NCBI GenBank assembly: GCA_016297495.1
Contig: JAEDGN010000031.1
Location: forward strand, 1 to 29,136
DNA length: 29,136 bases
Origin: Coprococcus sp.
GTDB lineage: Bacteria > Bacillota > Clostridia > Lachnospirales > Lachnospiraceae
Direction: 5' to 3'
The position numbers were made by a program, and so were the translations under genes. Shown piece after piece: positions 22,637 through 29,136 of the stretch; position 1 is the stretch's first letter, and every line of letters begins with the position of its first letter. The notes under the pieces are model-generated. The model saw only the letters and a list, made by a program, of their open reading frames with translations. It was not told where the DNA came from and did not search any database.

Positions 22637-23245
22637 GTGCTTTGCGATGGATGCCATGAGAATGAAGCAGTGATCTGTTATACAGAGATTATTAACGGTG
22701 TGAAGAAGGAACTGCATTTATGTGAAGCCTGTGCAGCAAAGGAAACGGGCATCGACCATACATTTGTTTCCCTGACAGATACATCATTTCTGGCTAATCT
22801 TCTGGCCAGTGTTCTTGGAAGAAGACAGGATACGGCAGATGAGGAGAATCTTAAGAAGACGAATATAGTATGTCCGTCCTGCCATATGACTTATAATGAA
22901 TTCTTAAAATACGGTACTTTTGGATGTCCGGAATGTTATAAAACCTTTAATTTTCTTCTGGATGGTTATCTGAAAAAGATTCAGGGAAACTGCGAGCACA
23001 CAGGTAAGGAACCTGTTTGCAGCGGCGAGACGGTACATATACCATTCTTTCCATCAGAATCAGGTGAAGATAGCGGTGAGGAAAAGCAGGAAGAGACCAT
23101 TGCCTTTACTGTAGACGAGAGATCCACGGAGACAGAACTCAGGGCTGCTCTTAAGAGGGCCATTGCCAAAGAGGAGTATGAAGAAGCGGCCCGTATCCGT
23201 GACATCATCAGAGCCGGCAAAGAAGGAGCGGGAGAGCATGCGTAG
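22637..23245 (+). CDS. mcsA: McsA-like zinc protein, activator partner of McsB
   Basis: The 202-residue protein has two zinc-binding modules of CxxC pairs: CDGC and CEAC in the first ~35 residues, then CPSC and CPEC around residues 77-98. A UVR domain (TELRAALKRAIAKEEYEEAA, about 157-190) closes the protein. This is the arrangement of McsA, which binds and activates the arginine kinase McsB and acts with ClpC. The start is GTG at 22637, with AGGAGGG 7 bases upstream. The middle linker is acidic and slightly longer than usual (B. subtilis McsA is about 185 residues). All eight cysteines are present, unlike the decay seen in the next gene, which overlaps its end by 8 bases. Confidence 0.92.
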   Translation: MLCDGCHENEAVICYTEIINGVKKELHLCEACAAKETGIDHTFVSLTDTSFLANLLASVLGRRQDTADEENLKKTNIVCPSCHMTYNEFLKYGTFGCPECYKTFNFLLDGYLKKIQGNCEHTGKEPVCSGETVHIPFFPSESGEDSGEEKQEETIAFTVDERSTETELRAALKRAIAKEEYEEAARIRDIIRAGKEGAGEHA

Positions 23246-24299
23246 ATGGTATGAGTCGGAGGAGTGCAATACAGGTATTATCATAGGCGGGCAGGTGTGC
23301 CTTGTCCGTAATATTGAGGGGTATCCCTTTGAGGATAAGATGAATGGAGAACAGCAGCAGGCTCTTCTGGAGTCGGTCTGCTATGCGGTGAGAGAATCAG
23401 AGAAGGTACTTCAGATGAAGTTCCGTTTTCTGAATCTGGCACTGATGAAGGAATATGAGAGGAAGGCGCTGTTGGGCAGGCTGGCTATACCGCCTCAGAT
23501 GTTTGTCAAGGAACACAGGATGGGACTGCTTTTGTCAGAGGATGAAGCTGTCAGTATTCTGGTCAATGGCCAGGAACATCTGTGTATTCAGGTGTCCTGT
23601 GGAGGCAGCCGTATACAGGAGGCTGTGAAGACAGCTAATCTTGTAGATGACAGCCTGAACAGATATCTCAGATATGCTTTTAATAAAAAGTATGGTTACC
23701 TGACAGCCAGTCCTCTCTATATGGGAACAGGGATGTCTGCCTCTTATCTGCTGCATCTGCCGTATCTTGAGAAGAAACAGCAGATTGTTCAGCTGGAGAA
23801 GGGGCTGGGGCAGTACGGGTTCTCGCTTCGTGCACATTTCCATGGGCAGACTCAGGCACCGGGAAGTATTTACCGGGTGAAGAACAGGAAGACCCTTGGT
23901 CTCTCAGAGGGAGAGATTATTTCTGCGTTGGAGCATCTCACCGGACAGCTGGTTGGACAGGAGAAAAAAGTGGCTGATCAGGTGTTCCATACCGGACGGT
24001 TTCAGGAAGAAGACCAGATGTACAGAGCGTATGGACTTTTAAGATATGCAAAGGATCTGAGTTATGATGAGACCATGGAATATCTGTCTCTGGTTCACAT
24101 AGGAGACTTGAATGGTGTCTGGCCTGCGGGAACCATGATAGGGCCTTTTGCCATGATGGTAGATGTGGATGATGCTGTTCTTTCAGCAGACGCAGCAGCT
24201 GCTATCAGTGGTTCTGAGAGAGGACGTGCGCGGGCTGCATATATACAGAAGTATCTGCCTTTTATAGAAGTTTCAAGTGCCGTTTCGCGGGAAGAATAA
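23238..24299 (+). CDS. mcsB: McsB-like protein, probably catalytically inactive (pseudokinase)
   Basis: The 353-residue protein aligns along its whole length with McsB, the protein-arginine kinase of the phosphagen kinase fold. Conserved anchors include NIEGYPF, the AVKTANLVDDSLNR helix, the YAFNKKYGYLTASP strand, the TLGLSEGEI turn and YRAYGLLRYAKDL. The active-site motifs are changed: SSRxRLARN is GGQVCLVRN (17-25), NEEDHxRIQ is NGQEHLCIQ (110-118), CPTNxGTGxRAS is SPLYMGTGMSAS (158-169), and the RGxYGEGSEA loop is RAHFHGQTQA (198-207). Both catalytic acids, the cysteine and most ATP-binding arginines are therefore lost, while R24 and R198 remain. The frame is intact, so it is not a simple pseudogene; a scaffold or adaptor role is inferred. 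It starts inside the mcsA end (ATGCGTAG). Confidence 0.88.
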   Translation: MRRWYESEECNTGIIIGGQVCLVRNIEGYPFEDKMNGEQQQALLESVCYAVRESEKVLQMKFRFLNLALMKEYERKALLGRLAIPPQMFVKEHRMGLLLSEDEAVSILVNGQEHLCIQVSCGGSRIQEAVKTANLVDDSLNRYLRYAFNKKYGYLTASPLYMGTGMSASYLLHLPYLEKKQQIVQLEKGLGQYGFSLRAHFHGQTQAPGSIYRVKNRKTLGLSEGEIISALEHLTGQLVGQEKKVADQVFHTGRFQEEDQMYRAYGLLRYAKDLSYDETMEYLSLVHIGDLNGVWPAGTMIGPFAMMVDVDDAVLSADAAAAISGSERGRARAAYIQKYLPFIEVSSAVSREE

Positions 24300-24330
24300 G
24301 ACAGAATATAAATAACAGCAGGAGGTTTGT

Positions 24331-26775
24331 ATGCAATACAGATTTACACAGATGGCAGCCAATGTGATACATTATTCTAAGGAAGCTGCCGCAGAACTGA
24401 ATCACAATTATATTGGGACTGAACATATATTGATTGGCTTGCTGCGCGAAAAGGAGGGGCTGGCCTGCCAGGTACTGGAGGATCATGGTGTGACGGAAGA
24501 GAAGGTCATGCACATGGTTAGTCAGTTGATACAGGGGAGCGGTACAGCCGTTGCGGAGCCGGAAGAATACACACCGAGAAGTCGGCGGATTCTGGAACTT
24601 GCCAGTCGGGAGGCTCTGCGTTTCAGATCTTCAGCCATCGGCACGGAGCATCTGCTCATTGCTATTTTGAGGGAGAATGATTGTGTGGCCGCGCAGCTTC
24701 TGGCTTCTCTTGGTGTTCAGGCTCAAAAGATATATCAGGATATAGTACTGGGAATCGGAATGGATGCTCAGTCTGCCAGGGAAGATATTGCTTCCGCCAA
24801 GGGCAGATCCAAGAAAAAGGGAGAACCGATGATGGTGGATCAATATAGTCGTGATCTGACGGCTTATGCCAGGGAAGGAAAGCTTGATCCGGTTATTGGA
24901 CGACAGGATGAGATACAGCGTGTGATTCAGATTCTTTCCAGAAGAACAAAGAATAATCCCTGCCTGATCGGTGAACCGGGTGTGGGCAAGACAGCCATAG
25001 CAGAAGGGCTGGCTCAGAAGATAGTCAGCGGCAATGTGCCGGATACCATTAAGGATAAGCGGGTGCTGACGCTTGATGTATCCGGTATGGTGGCCGGTTC
25101 CAAATATCGCGGAGAATTCGAGGAGAGGATTAAGCGGGTCATAAGTGAAGTACGTGAGGATGGCAATATACTTTTATTTATAGATGAGATTCATACGATT
25201 ATTGGTGCAGGAGGTGCGGAGGGGGCCATAGATGCGTCCAGCATTCTTAAACCTTCTCTGGCACGGGGCGAACTTCAGATTATTGGGGCGACAACCATAG
25301 AGGAATACAGAAAATATATTGAGAAGGATGCGGCCCTTGAGCGGCGTTTCCAGCCGGTTATGGTGGAGGAACCATCGGAGAAGGAAGCCATTGAAATTTT
25401 AAAAGGATTGAGGTCTGCCTATGAGAATCATCATCATGTCCGGATTACAGATGAGGCGCTGACGGCGGCTGTACATCTGTCTGCGCGCTATATCAATGAT
25501 CGCTTCCTTCCGGACAAAGCGATTGACTTAATTGATGAGGCTTCATCCAAGGTGCGGCTTAGTACGTATACTTCTTCTCCGGAGATTAAAGAGCTGGAGA
25601 ATCAGGTGGCAGATCTTGAAGAAGAGAAAGAGAATGCTATCAAAGAGGAAGCTTACGAACGGGCCAGCGAGATTAAGCGCCGCCAGAAGGAATTGAATGA
25701 TCAGATGATTCGCCTGAACAGCGAATGGGAGAAGGCACGCGGCGATGAGCAGTTGATCGTTGGTGAGAATGAAGTGGCAGATATTGTATCAAGCTGGACA
25801 AAAATCCCGGTTAAGAAGCTGGAGGAAGAGGAGTCGGAGCGCTTGAGGAAGCTGGAATCCATACTGCATCAGAGAGTAATCGGTCAGGATGAAGCGGTAT
25901 CCGCCGTAGCAAAAGCGATACGTCGTGGTCGTGTGGGTCTGAAGGATCCAAAAAGGCCGATTGGTTCATTTCTCCTGCTTGGGCCGACAGGTGTCGGCAA
26001 GACAGAATTGTCCAAGGCACTGGCTGAAGCTATGTTTGGCAAGGAAGATGCACTGATTCGTGTGGATATGTCTGAATATATGGAGAAGCATAGTGTGTCC
26101 AAGCTGATCGGTTCGCCTCCTGGCTATGTGGGATATGAAGAAGGAGGACAGCTGAGTGAGAAAATCAGAAGAAATCCATATTCAGTCCTTCTCTTTGATG
26201 AAATTGAGAAAGCGCATCCGGATATCTTTAATATTCTGCTTCAGGTATTGGATGACGGTCATATTACAGATTCTCAGGGAAGAAAGATCGATTTTAAGAA
26301 CACAGTTATCATTATGACTTCCAATGCAGGAGCATCCAGTATTGTGGCTCCTAAGAAGCTGGGATTTACAATCGGTGATACTCAGGAAGCTGATTATCAG
26401 AAGATGAAGGCCGGTGTTATGGATGAGGTAAAGCGTTTGTTTAAACCGGAATTTTTGAATCGTATTGATGATACCATCGTATTCCACCCGCTGACAAAAG
26501 AGAATGTCAGAGAGATTGCCGGTATTATGCTGAAGACTATTCAGAACAGGATACAGACACAGCTCAATATTGAGATGATTATTTCTGATGGGGTGAGGAA
26601 TCATCTGGCTGATGCAGGATTTGACGAGAATTATGGTGCCCGTCCTCTAAGACGTGCCATTCAGAATGAAGTGGAAGATCAGATGGCTGAGGAATATCTG
26701 GAAGGTCGTTTTGGAAAGGGTGACACGGTTTGCCTTGAGATGGAAGATGGTCATATTAAATTCATTCCGAAATGA
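24331..26775 (+). CDS. clpC: ATP-dependent Clp protease ATP-binding subunit ClpC
   Basis: The 814-residue AAA+ unfoldase feeds substrates to ClpP. It has a duplicated N-terminal Clp repeat with IGTEHILIGL (E31) and IGTEHLLIAI (E106), positions that in B. subtilis ClpC hold phospho-arginine. The first AAA module has Walker A GEPGVGKTA at about 214 and Walker B LLFIDEIHT. The coiled middle region with a UVR motif (EEKENAIKEEAYERASEIKR) covers about 420-465. The second AAA module has GPTGVGKTE at about 551, and a ClpP-docking loop LGF lies at about 677-679. All motifs are intact. AGGAGG precedes the ATG, 31 bases after mcsB. Confidence 0.97.
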   Translation: MQYRFTQMAANVIHYSKEAAAELNHNYIGTEHILIGLLREKEGLACQVLEDHGVTEEKVMHMVSQLIQGSGTAVAEPEEYTPRSRRILELASREALRFRSSAIGTEHLLIAILRENDCVAAQLLASLGVQAQKIYQDIVLGIGMDAQSAREDIASAKGRSKKKGEPMMVDQYSRDLTAYAREGKLDPVIGRQDEIQRVIQILSRRTKNNPCLIGEPGVGKTAIAEGLAQKIVSGNVPDTIKDKRVLTLDVSGMVAGSKYRGEFEERIKRVISEVREDGNILLFIDEIHTIIGAGGAEGAIDASSILKPSLARGELQIIGATTIEEYRKYIEKDAALERRFQPVMVEEPSEKEAIEILKGLRSAYENHHHVRITDEALTAAVHLSARYINDRFLPDKAIDLIDEASSKVRLSTYTSSPEIKELENQVADLEEEKENAIKEEAYERASEIKRRQKELNDQMIRLNSEWEKARGDEQLIVGENEVADIVSSWTKIPVKKLEEEESERLRKLESILHQRVIGQDEAVSAVAKAIRRGRVGLKDPKRPIGSFLLLGPTGVGKTELSKALAEAMFGKEDALIRVDMSEYMEKHSVSKLIGSPPGYVGYEEGGQLSEKIRRNPYSVLLFDEIEKAHPDIFNILLQVLDDGHITDSQGRKIDFKNTVIIMTSNAGASSIVAPKKLGFTIGDTQEADYQKMKAGVMDEVKRLFKPEFLNRIDDTIVFHPLTKENVREIAGIMLKTIQNRIQTQLNIEMIISDGVRNHLADAGFDENYGARPLRRAIQNEVEDQMAEEYLEGRFGKGDTVCLEMEDGHIKFIPK

Positions 26776-26784
26776 TAAAGATAC

Positions 26785-26813
26785 TGGTCAGATGACCTGT
26801 TTTCATGTATAAT
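26785..26813 (+). promoter_or_regulatory. Promoter of the small conserved gene after clpC
   Basis: A perfect TATAAT lies at 26808-26813, with TGGTCA (26785-26790) 17 bases upstream. The -35 overlaps a short GGTC/GACC hairpin (26786-26797) followed by TGTTTTC, which may be a weak clpC terminator. Confidence 0.65.
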
Positions 26814-26883
26814 ATAGATGTAGGGGATCAACAAAACAAGTGATAAACGTACACCCTAATGTATGTGACTGGAGGATAATAAC

Positions 26884-27294
26884 ATGGCAGTTGTTGAAGA
26901 ATTAATTCGTATTGAGAGCGGAGACAGCCTGAGTTTTGGCAATTATACATTGACCAGTAAAAGGAAGGTCTCTGATTTTGAGTTCAATGGAGATATTTAT
27001 AAGATAAAAACATTTAAGGATATCACCAAACTTGAGAAGAACGAATTATTTGTTTACGAATCAGTGCCGGGAACTGCTGTTTTTGATTTTGAAGAGACAG
27101 ATGTCAGAACAGAATTCCGTGTGGAAGGATTTGAAGATACACAGATTACACTGGAACTGGAGGCTGAACAGGAGTATGAGGTTTATGTGGATGATGTAAA
27201 CATCGGACATATGACGACCAATCTGGGCGGCAAGCTTGTTTTAAGTGTGGAACTTGGAGCTGAACCGAAGAACGTTAAGGTAGTCAGAGTATAA
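26884..27294 (+). CDS. Small conserved-looking protein of unknown function
   Basis: The 136-residue protein is not recognised as a member of a characterised family. It has no signal peptide, membrane segment, cysteine or known catalytic motif, and is acidic and rich in alternating hydrophobic/charged stretches typical of beta strands. Two parts can be seen: an N-terminal half (GDSLSFGNYTLTSKRKV, then FNGDIYKIKTFKDITKLEKN) and a C-terminal half that looks like a small beta sandwich (DTQITLELEAEQEYEVYVDD, NIGHMTTNLGGKLVLSVEL). It resembles proteins I recall from Lachnospiraceae that are sometimes labelled endosialidase, for which I see no support. GGAGG precedes the ATG. It has its own promoter and a strong terminator, so it is a separate transcription unit. 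Confidence 0.8.
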   Translation: MAVVEELIRIESGDSLSFGNYTLTSKRKVSDFEFNGDIYKIKTFKDITKLEKNELFVYESVPGTAVFDFEETDVRTEFRVEGFEDTQITLELEAEQEYEVYVDDVNIGHMTTNLGGKLVLSVELGAEPKNVKVVRV

Positions 27295-27320
27295 TAAACA
27301 TTTATTCAGTGATGGTAGAG

Positions 27321-27366
27321 AAGGATGCTGCAAATGTTATAGAATTGGCTTTGCAGCGTCCTTTTT
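27321..27366 (+). terminator. Terminator of the small conserved gene
   Basis: AAGGATGCTGCAAA (27321-27334) pairs with TTTGCAGCGTCCTT (27350-27363), 13 pairs plus one G-U, around a 15-base loop, and is followed by TTT. It begins 26 bases after the stop. Confidence 0.9.
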
Positions 27367-27438
27367 ACAATATAGGACATTTTCTGAATTAACTGTGCAG
27401 GAAGTATTTACAGACGAAGTAAAGAAAGGAAATGCTAT

Positions 27439-28803
27439 ATGGCGAAGGGAAAAAGTGTTTTTTTCTGTCAGGAATGCGGTTTTGAATCGGCAAAATGGAT
27501 GGGACAATGTCCGGGATGTAAAGGCTGGAACACGTTTGTGGAGGAACCGGCAATCAGAAAAACATCCCAGAAGAATGAGGGACATGAAATGAAGGCTGCG
27601 GAACCGGTGTGGCTTTCATCTGTTAATTCCAGCGAAGAAAAGCGAAGAATGACGGGGATACTGGAGTTGGATCGTGTTCTGGGAGGCGGCATTGTATCAG
27701 GTTCGTTGGTCCTGGTTGGCGGAGATCCGGGTATAGGCAAATCAACATTGCTTTTGCAAATGTGCCGCTGTCTGTCAGAACAGGCATGTAAAGCTCTTTA
27801 TGTGTCCGGTGAAGAATCACTTCAACAGATTCGTCTCAGAGCAAATCGCCTGGGGAATTTTAAAAATGACTTGTGGATGTTATGTGAGACTGATCTGGAC
27901 AGAATACAGAATACTATTTTAAAATATAAACCTGAAATTGTTATTATTGATTCAATTCAGACCATGTATCGGGAGGATGTCAGTTCCGGTGCGGGAAGTG
28001 TCAGTCAGGTCAGAGAGGCCACCAGCGTATTGATGCAGTTGGCGAAAAAAGAGAATATTGCTATTTTTATAGTGGGTCATGTGACAAAAGAGGGAGTCGT
28101 TGCCGGACCGCGTGTGCTGGAACATATGGTGGATACAGTGCTTTACTTTGAAGGTGACCGGCATGCTTCTTATCGTTTGTTGAGGGCGGTTAAAAATCGT
28201 TTTGGCTCCACAAATGAGATTGGTGTGTTTGAAATGCGCAGCGAAGGTCTGGTGGAAGTGGAAAACCCGTCAGAATTTATGTTGAGCGGAAGGCCTGAGG
28301 GAACATCAGGTTCAGTGGTTGCCTGTGCTATGGAAGGGACAAGACCATTAATGCTGGAAGTGCAGGCGCTGGTCTGCCAGACGAATTTTCAAATACCGCG
28401 GAGAACGGCAGCAGGCACAGATTATAACAGAGTCAATCTTTTGCTGGCTGTATTGGAGAAAAGGCTGGGCCTTAAACTGGCGGGATGCGATGCCTATATT
28501 AATCTTGCAGGCGGCATGCGATTAAATGAACCGGCTATTGATCTGGCCATCATAGCAGCGATTATATCCAGCTATCGAAATACTGCAGTTAGTTCTGATA
28601 CCATGATATTCGGAGAGGTCGGTTTAACGGGAGAAGTAAGAGCCGTCAGTCAGGCAGAACAGCGTGTAAAAGAGGCAGAAAAACTGGGATTTAAGACATG
28701 TTGTATACCGGCAAGTAATATGAAATATTTTAAAAAGGAAATGGGCATCAAAGTTATTGGTATTAAAAATGTTAAAGATATGTATGACTTTATAACGGGA
28801 TGA
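27439..28803 (+). CDS. radA: DNA repair protein RadA
   Basis: The 454-residue RecA-like ATPase promotes branch migration in recombinational repair. Domains in order are a C4 zinc finger at the N-terminus (CQECGFESAKWMGQCPGC, about residues 10-27), a RecA-type ATPase with Walker A GDPGIGKST (95-103), the RadA-specific KNRFG motif (252-256), and a C-terminal Lon-protease-like domain (from about residue 290, LMLEVQALVCQTNFQIPRR, then GVFEMRSEGL-type linkers before it). Length is normal. AAAGAAAGGA precedes the ATG. The stop codon is immediately followed by a long inverted repeat. In Bacillus, radA follows clpC directly; here one unrelated gene intervenes. Confidence 0.97.
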   Translation: MAKGKSVFFCQECGFESAKWMGQCPGCKGWNTFVEEPAIRKTSQKNEGHEMKAAEPVWLSSVNSSEEKRRMTGILELDRVLGGGIVSGSLVLVGGDPGIGKSTLLLQMCRCLSEQACKALYVSGEESLQQIRLRANRLGNFKNDLWMLCETDLDRIQNTILKYKPEIVIIDSIQTMYREDVSSGAGSVSQVREATSVLMQLAKKENIAIFIVGHVTKEGVVAGPRVLEHMVDTVLYFEGDRHASYRLLRAVKNRFGSTNEIGVFEMRSEGLVEVENPSEFMLSGRPEGTSGSVVACAMEGTRPLMLEVQALVCQTNFQIPRRTAAGTDYNRVNLLLAVLEKRLGLKLAGCDAYINLAGGMRLNEPAIDLAIIAAIISSYRNTAVSSDTMIFGEVGLTGEVRAVSQAEQRVKEAEKLGFKTCCIPASNMKYFKKEMGIKVIGIKNVKDMYDFITG

Positions 28804-28969
28804 ACTAGTACATCGTTCGCAAAATAACTGGACTAATGCGCAGAACGTTTTTTTGAGAGTGCTGTTCAAAAAACGCAGGCGTAGCGGGCTACGTTGAGGC
28901 TTTTTGAACAGTGCTATCGAAAAAACGGGCAAGTATTCGGTCCAGTTATTTAAGATACGATGTACTAGT
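28804..28969. repeat. 166-nt nearly symmetrical inverted repeat directly after radA
   Basis: The arms are ACTAGTACATCGT (28804-28816) with 28957-28969; AAATAACTGGAC (28822-28833) with 28940-28951; CGTTTTTT (28846-28853) with 28920-28927; CTGTTCAAAAA (28862-28872) with 28901-28911; and a tip hairpin CGTAG/CTACG (28880-28893). The unpaired stretches between them have equal or near-equal lengths on both sides. There is no protein-coding content. It may be a mobile palindromic element or an RNA; it may also end the radA transcript. Confidence 0.88.
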
Positions 28970-28995
28970 ATCTACTTGGCCTATGTTCATCTGAC

Positions 28996-29077
28996 AGCAC
29001 AGTTACGGCAGAAGTACCGATGCGCTTTTTCGTCGAGCGAAATCGTGTTTGAAGGTAGAAACTGTTCGTACTGTGCT
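28996..29077. repeat. Second, smaller inverted repeat downstream of radA
   Basis: AGCACAGT (28996-29003) pairs with ACTGTGCT (29070-29077), TACC (29015-29018) with GGTA (29054-29057), and a tip TTTCG/CGAAA is present. Five-base unpaired stretches face each other next to the outer stem. Bases 29078-29136 after it are AT-rich and show nothing I can identify before the window ends. Confidence 0.6.
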
Positions 29078-29136
29078 CTGGAAAATTAAAAGGCCGAACT
29101 GTAACATGAATTAAAAAAGTTTTATATAAAAGTTAT

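Noticed and set aside
23163..23237. N-terminal extension of mcsB from an ATG at 23163
   Set aside because: It would run 25 codons inside the UVR domain of mcsA in another frame; the ATG at 23238 has GGGAGAG upstream and fits the McsB start.
28904..29089. 61-codon open frame after radA
   Set aside because: It spans the two palindromic elements, has no ribosome site and no recognisable similarity.

Overview
The window looks like a chromosomal segment of a low- to mid-GC Gram-positive anaerobe of class Clostridia, most likely Lachnospiraceae. The reasons are strong AGGAGG-type ribosome binding sites, a NifJ-type pyruvate oxidoreductase, a SpoVB-like flippase, a GntR/mcsA/mcsB/clpC cluster, rpsO followed by pnp, and Bacillus/Clostridium-type sigma-A promoters. 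No tRNA, rRNA, CRISPR array, transposase or prophage gene was found. Species cannot be read from the sequence.

Layout. 1-5524 (+): an amino-acid operon made of the 3' end of ilvD, then ilvB, serC, serA and a DUF1015 gene. 5578-6549 (-): a small-conductance mechanosensitive channel whose N-terminus is encoded by four 30-nt tandem repeats. 6754-7068 (+): a small Xre-type regulator whose promoter carries two Spo0A-box-like sites. 7127-8503 (-): argH. 8741-11333 (+): rpsO and pnp, each with a structured leader. 11570-12559: a zinc-ribbon membrane protein. 12786-16298: nifJ, with the codon usage of a very highly expressed gene. 16394-16891 (-): a lipoprotein. 17292-19811: an M16 peptidase, rlmH and a HAD hydrolase, followed by thiE (19902) and a SpoVB-like flippase (20639). 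22238-26775: a stress/proteolysis operon of GntR regulator, mcsA, mcsB and clpC. 26884-27294: a small conserved-looking protein of unknown function. 27439-28803: radA. The last 330 bases contain no gene but hold two long hairpins.

How the genes work together. ilvD/ilvB serve branched-chain amino acid synthesis, and serC/serA are two steps of the phosphorylated serine pathway. The DUF1015 protein carries an ADGHHR motif like that of ParB/SerK-type folds and is the unexplained member of that operon. mcsA-mcsB-clpC normally encodes the protein-arginine phosphorylation and degradation pathway. Here the McsB-like protein has lost nearly all recognisable phosphagen-kinase catalytic and ATP-binding residues, and the usual repressor gene ctsR is replaced by a YtrA-type GntR gene. 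McsA and ClpC look intact. This rewired, probably kinase-dead McsB operon is the most interesting item in the window.

The other main items are non-coding: a ~208-nt imperfect inverted repeat at 16970-17177, a 166-nt one at 28804-28969, and a smaller hairpin at 28996-29077. Their mismatched stretches have similar lengths on both arms. There are also multi-branched folds in the rpsO and pnp leaders.
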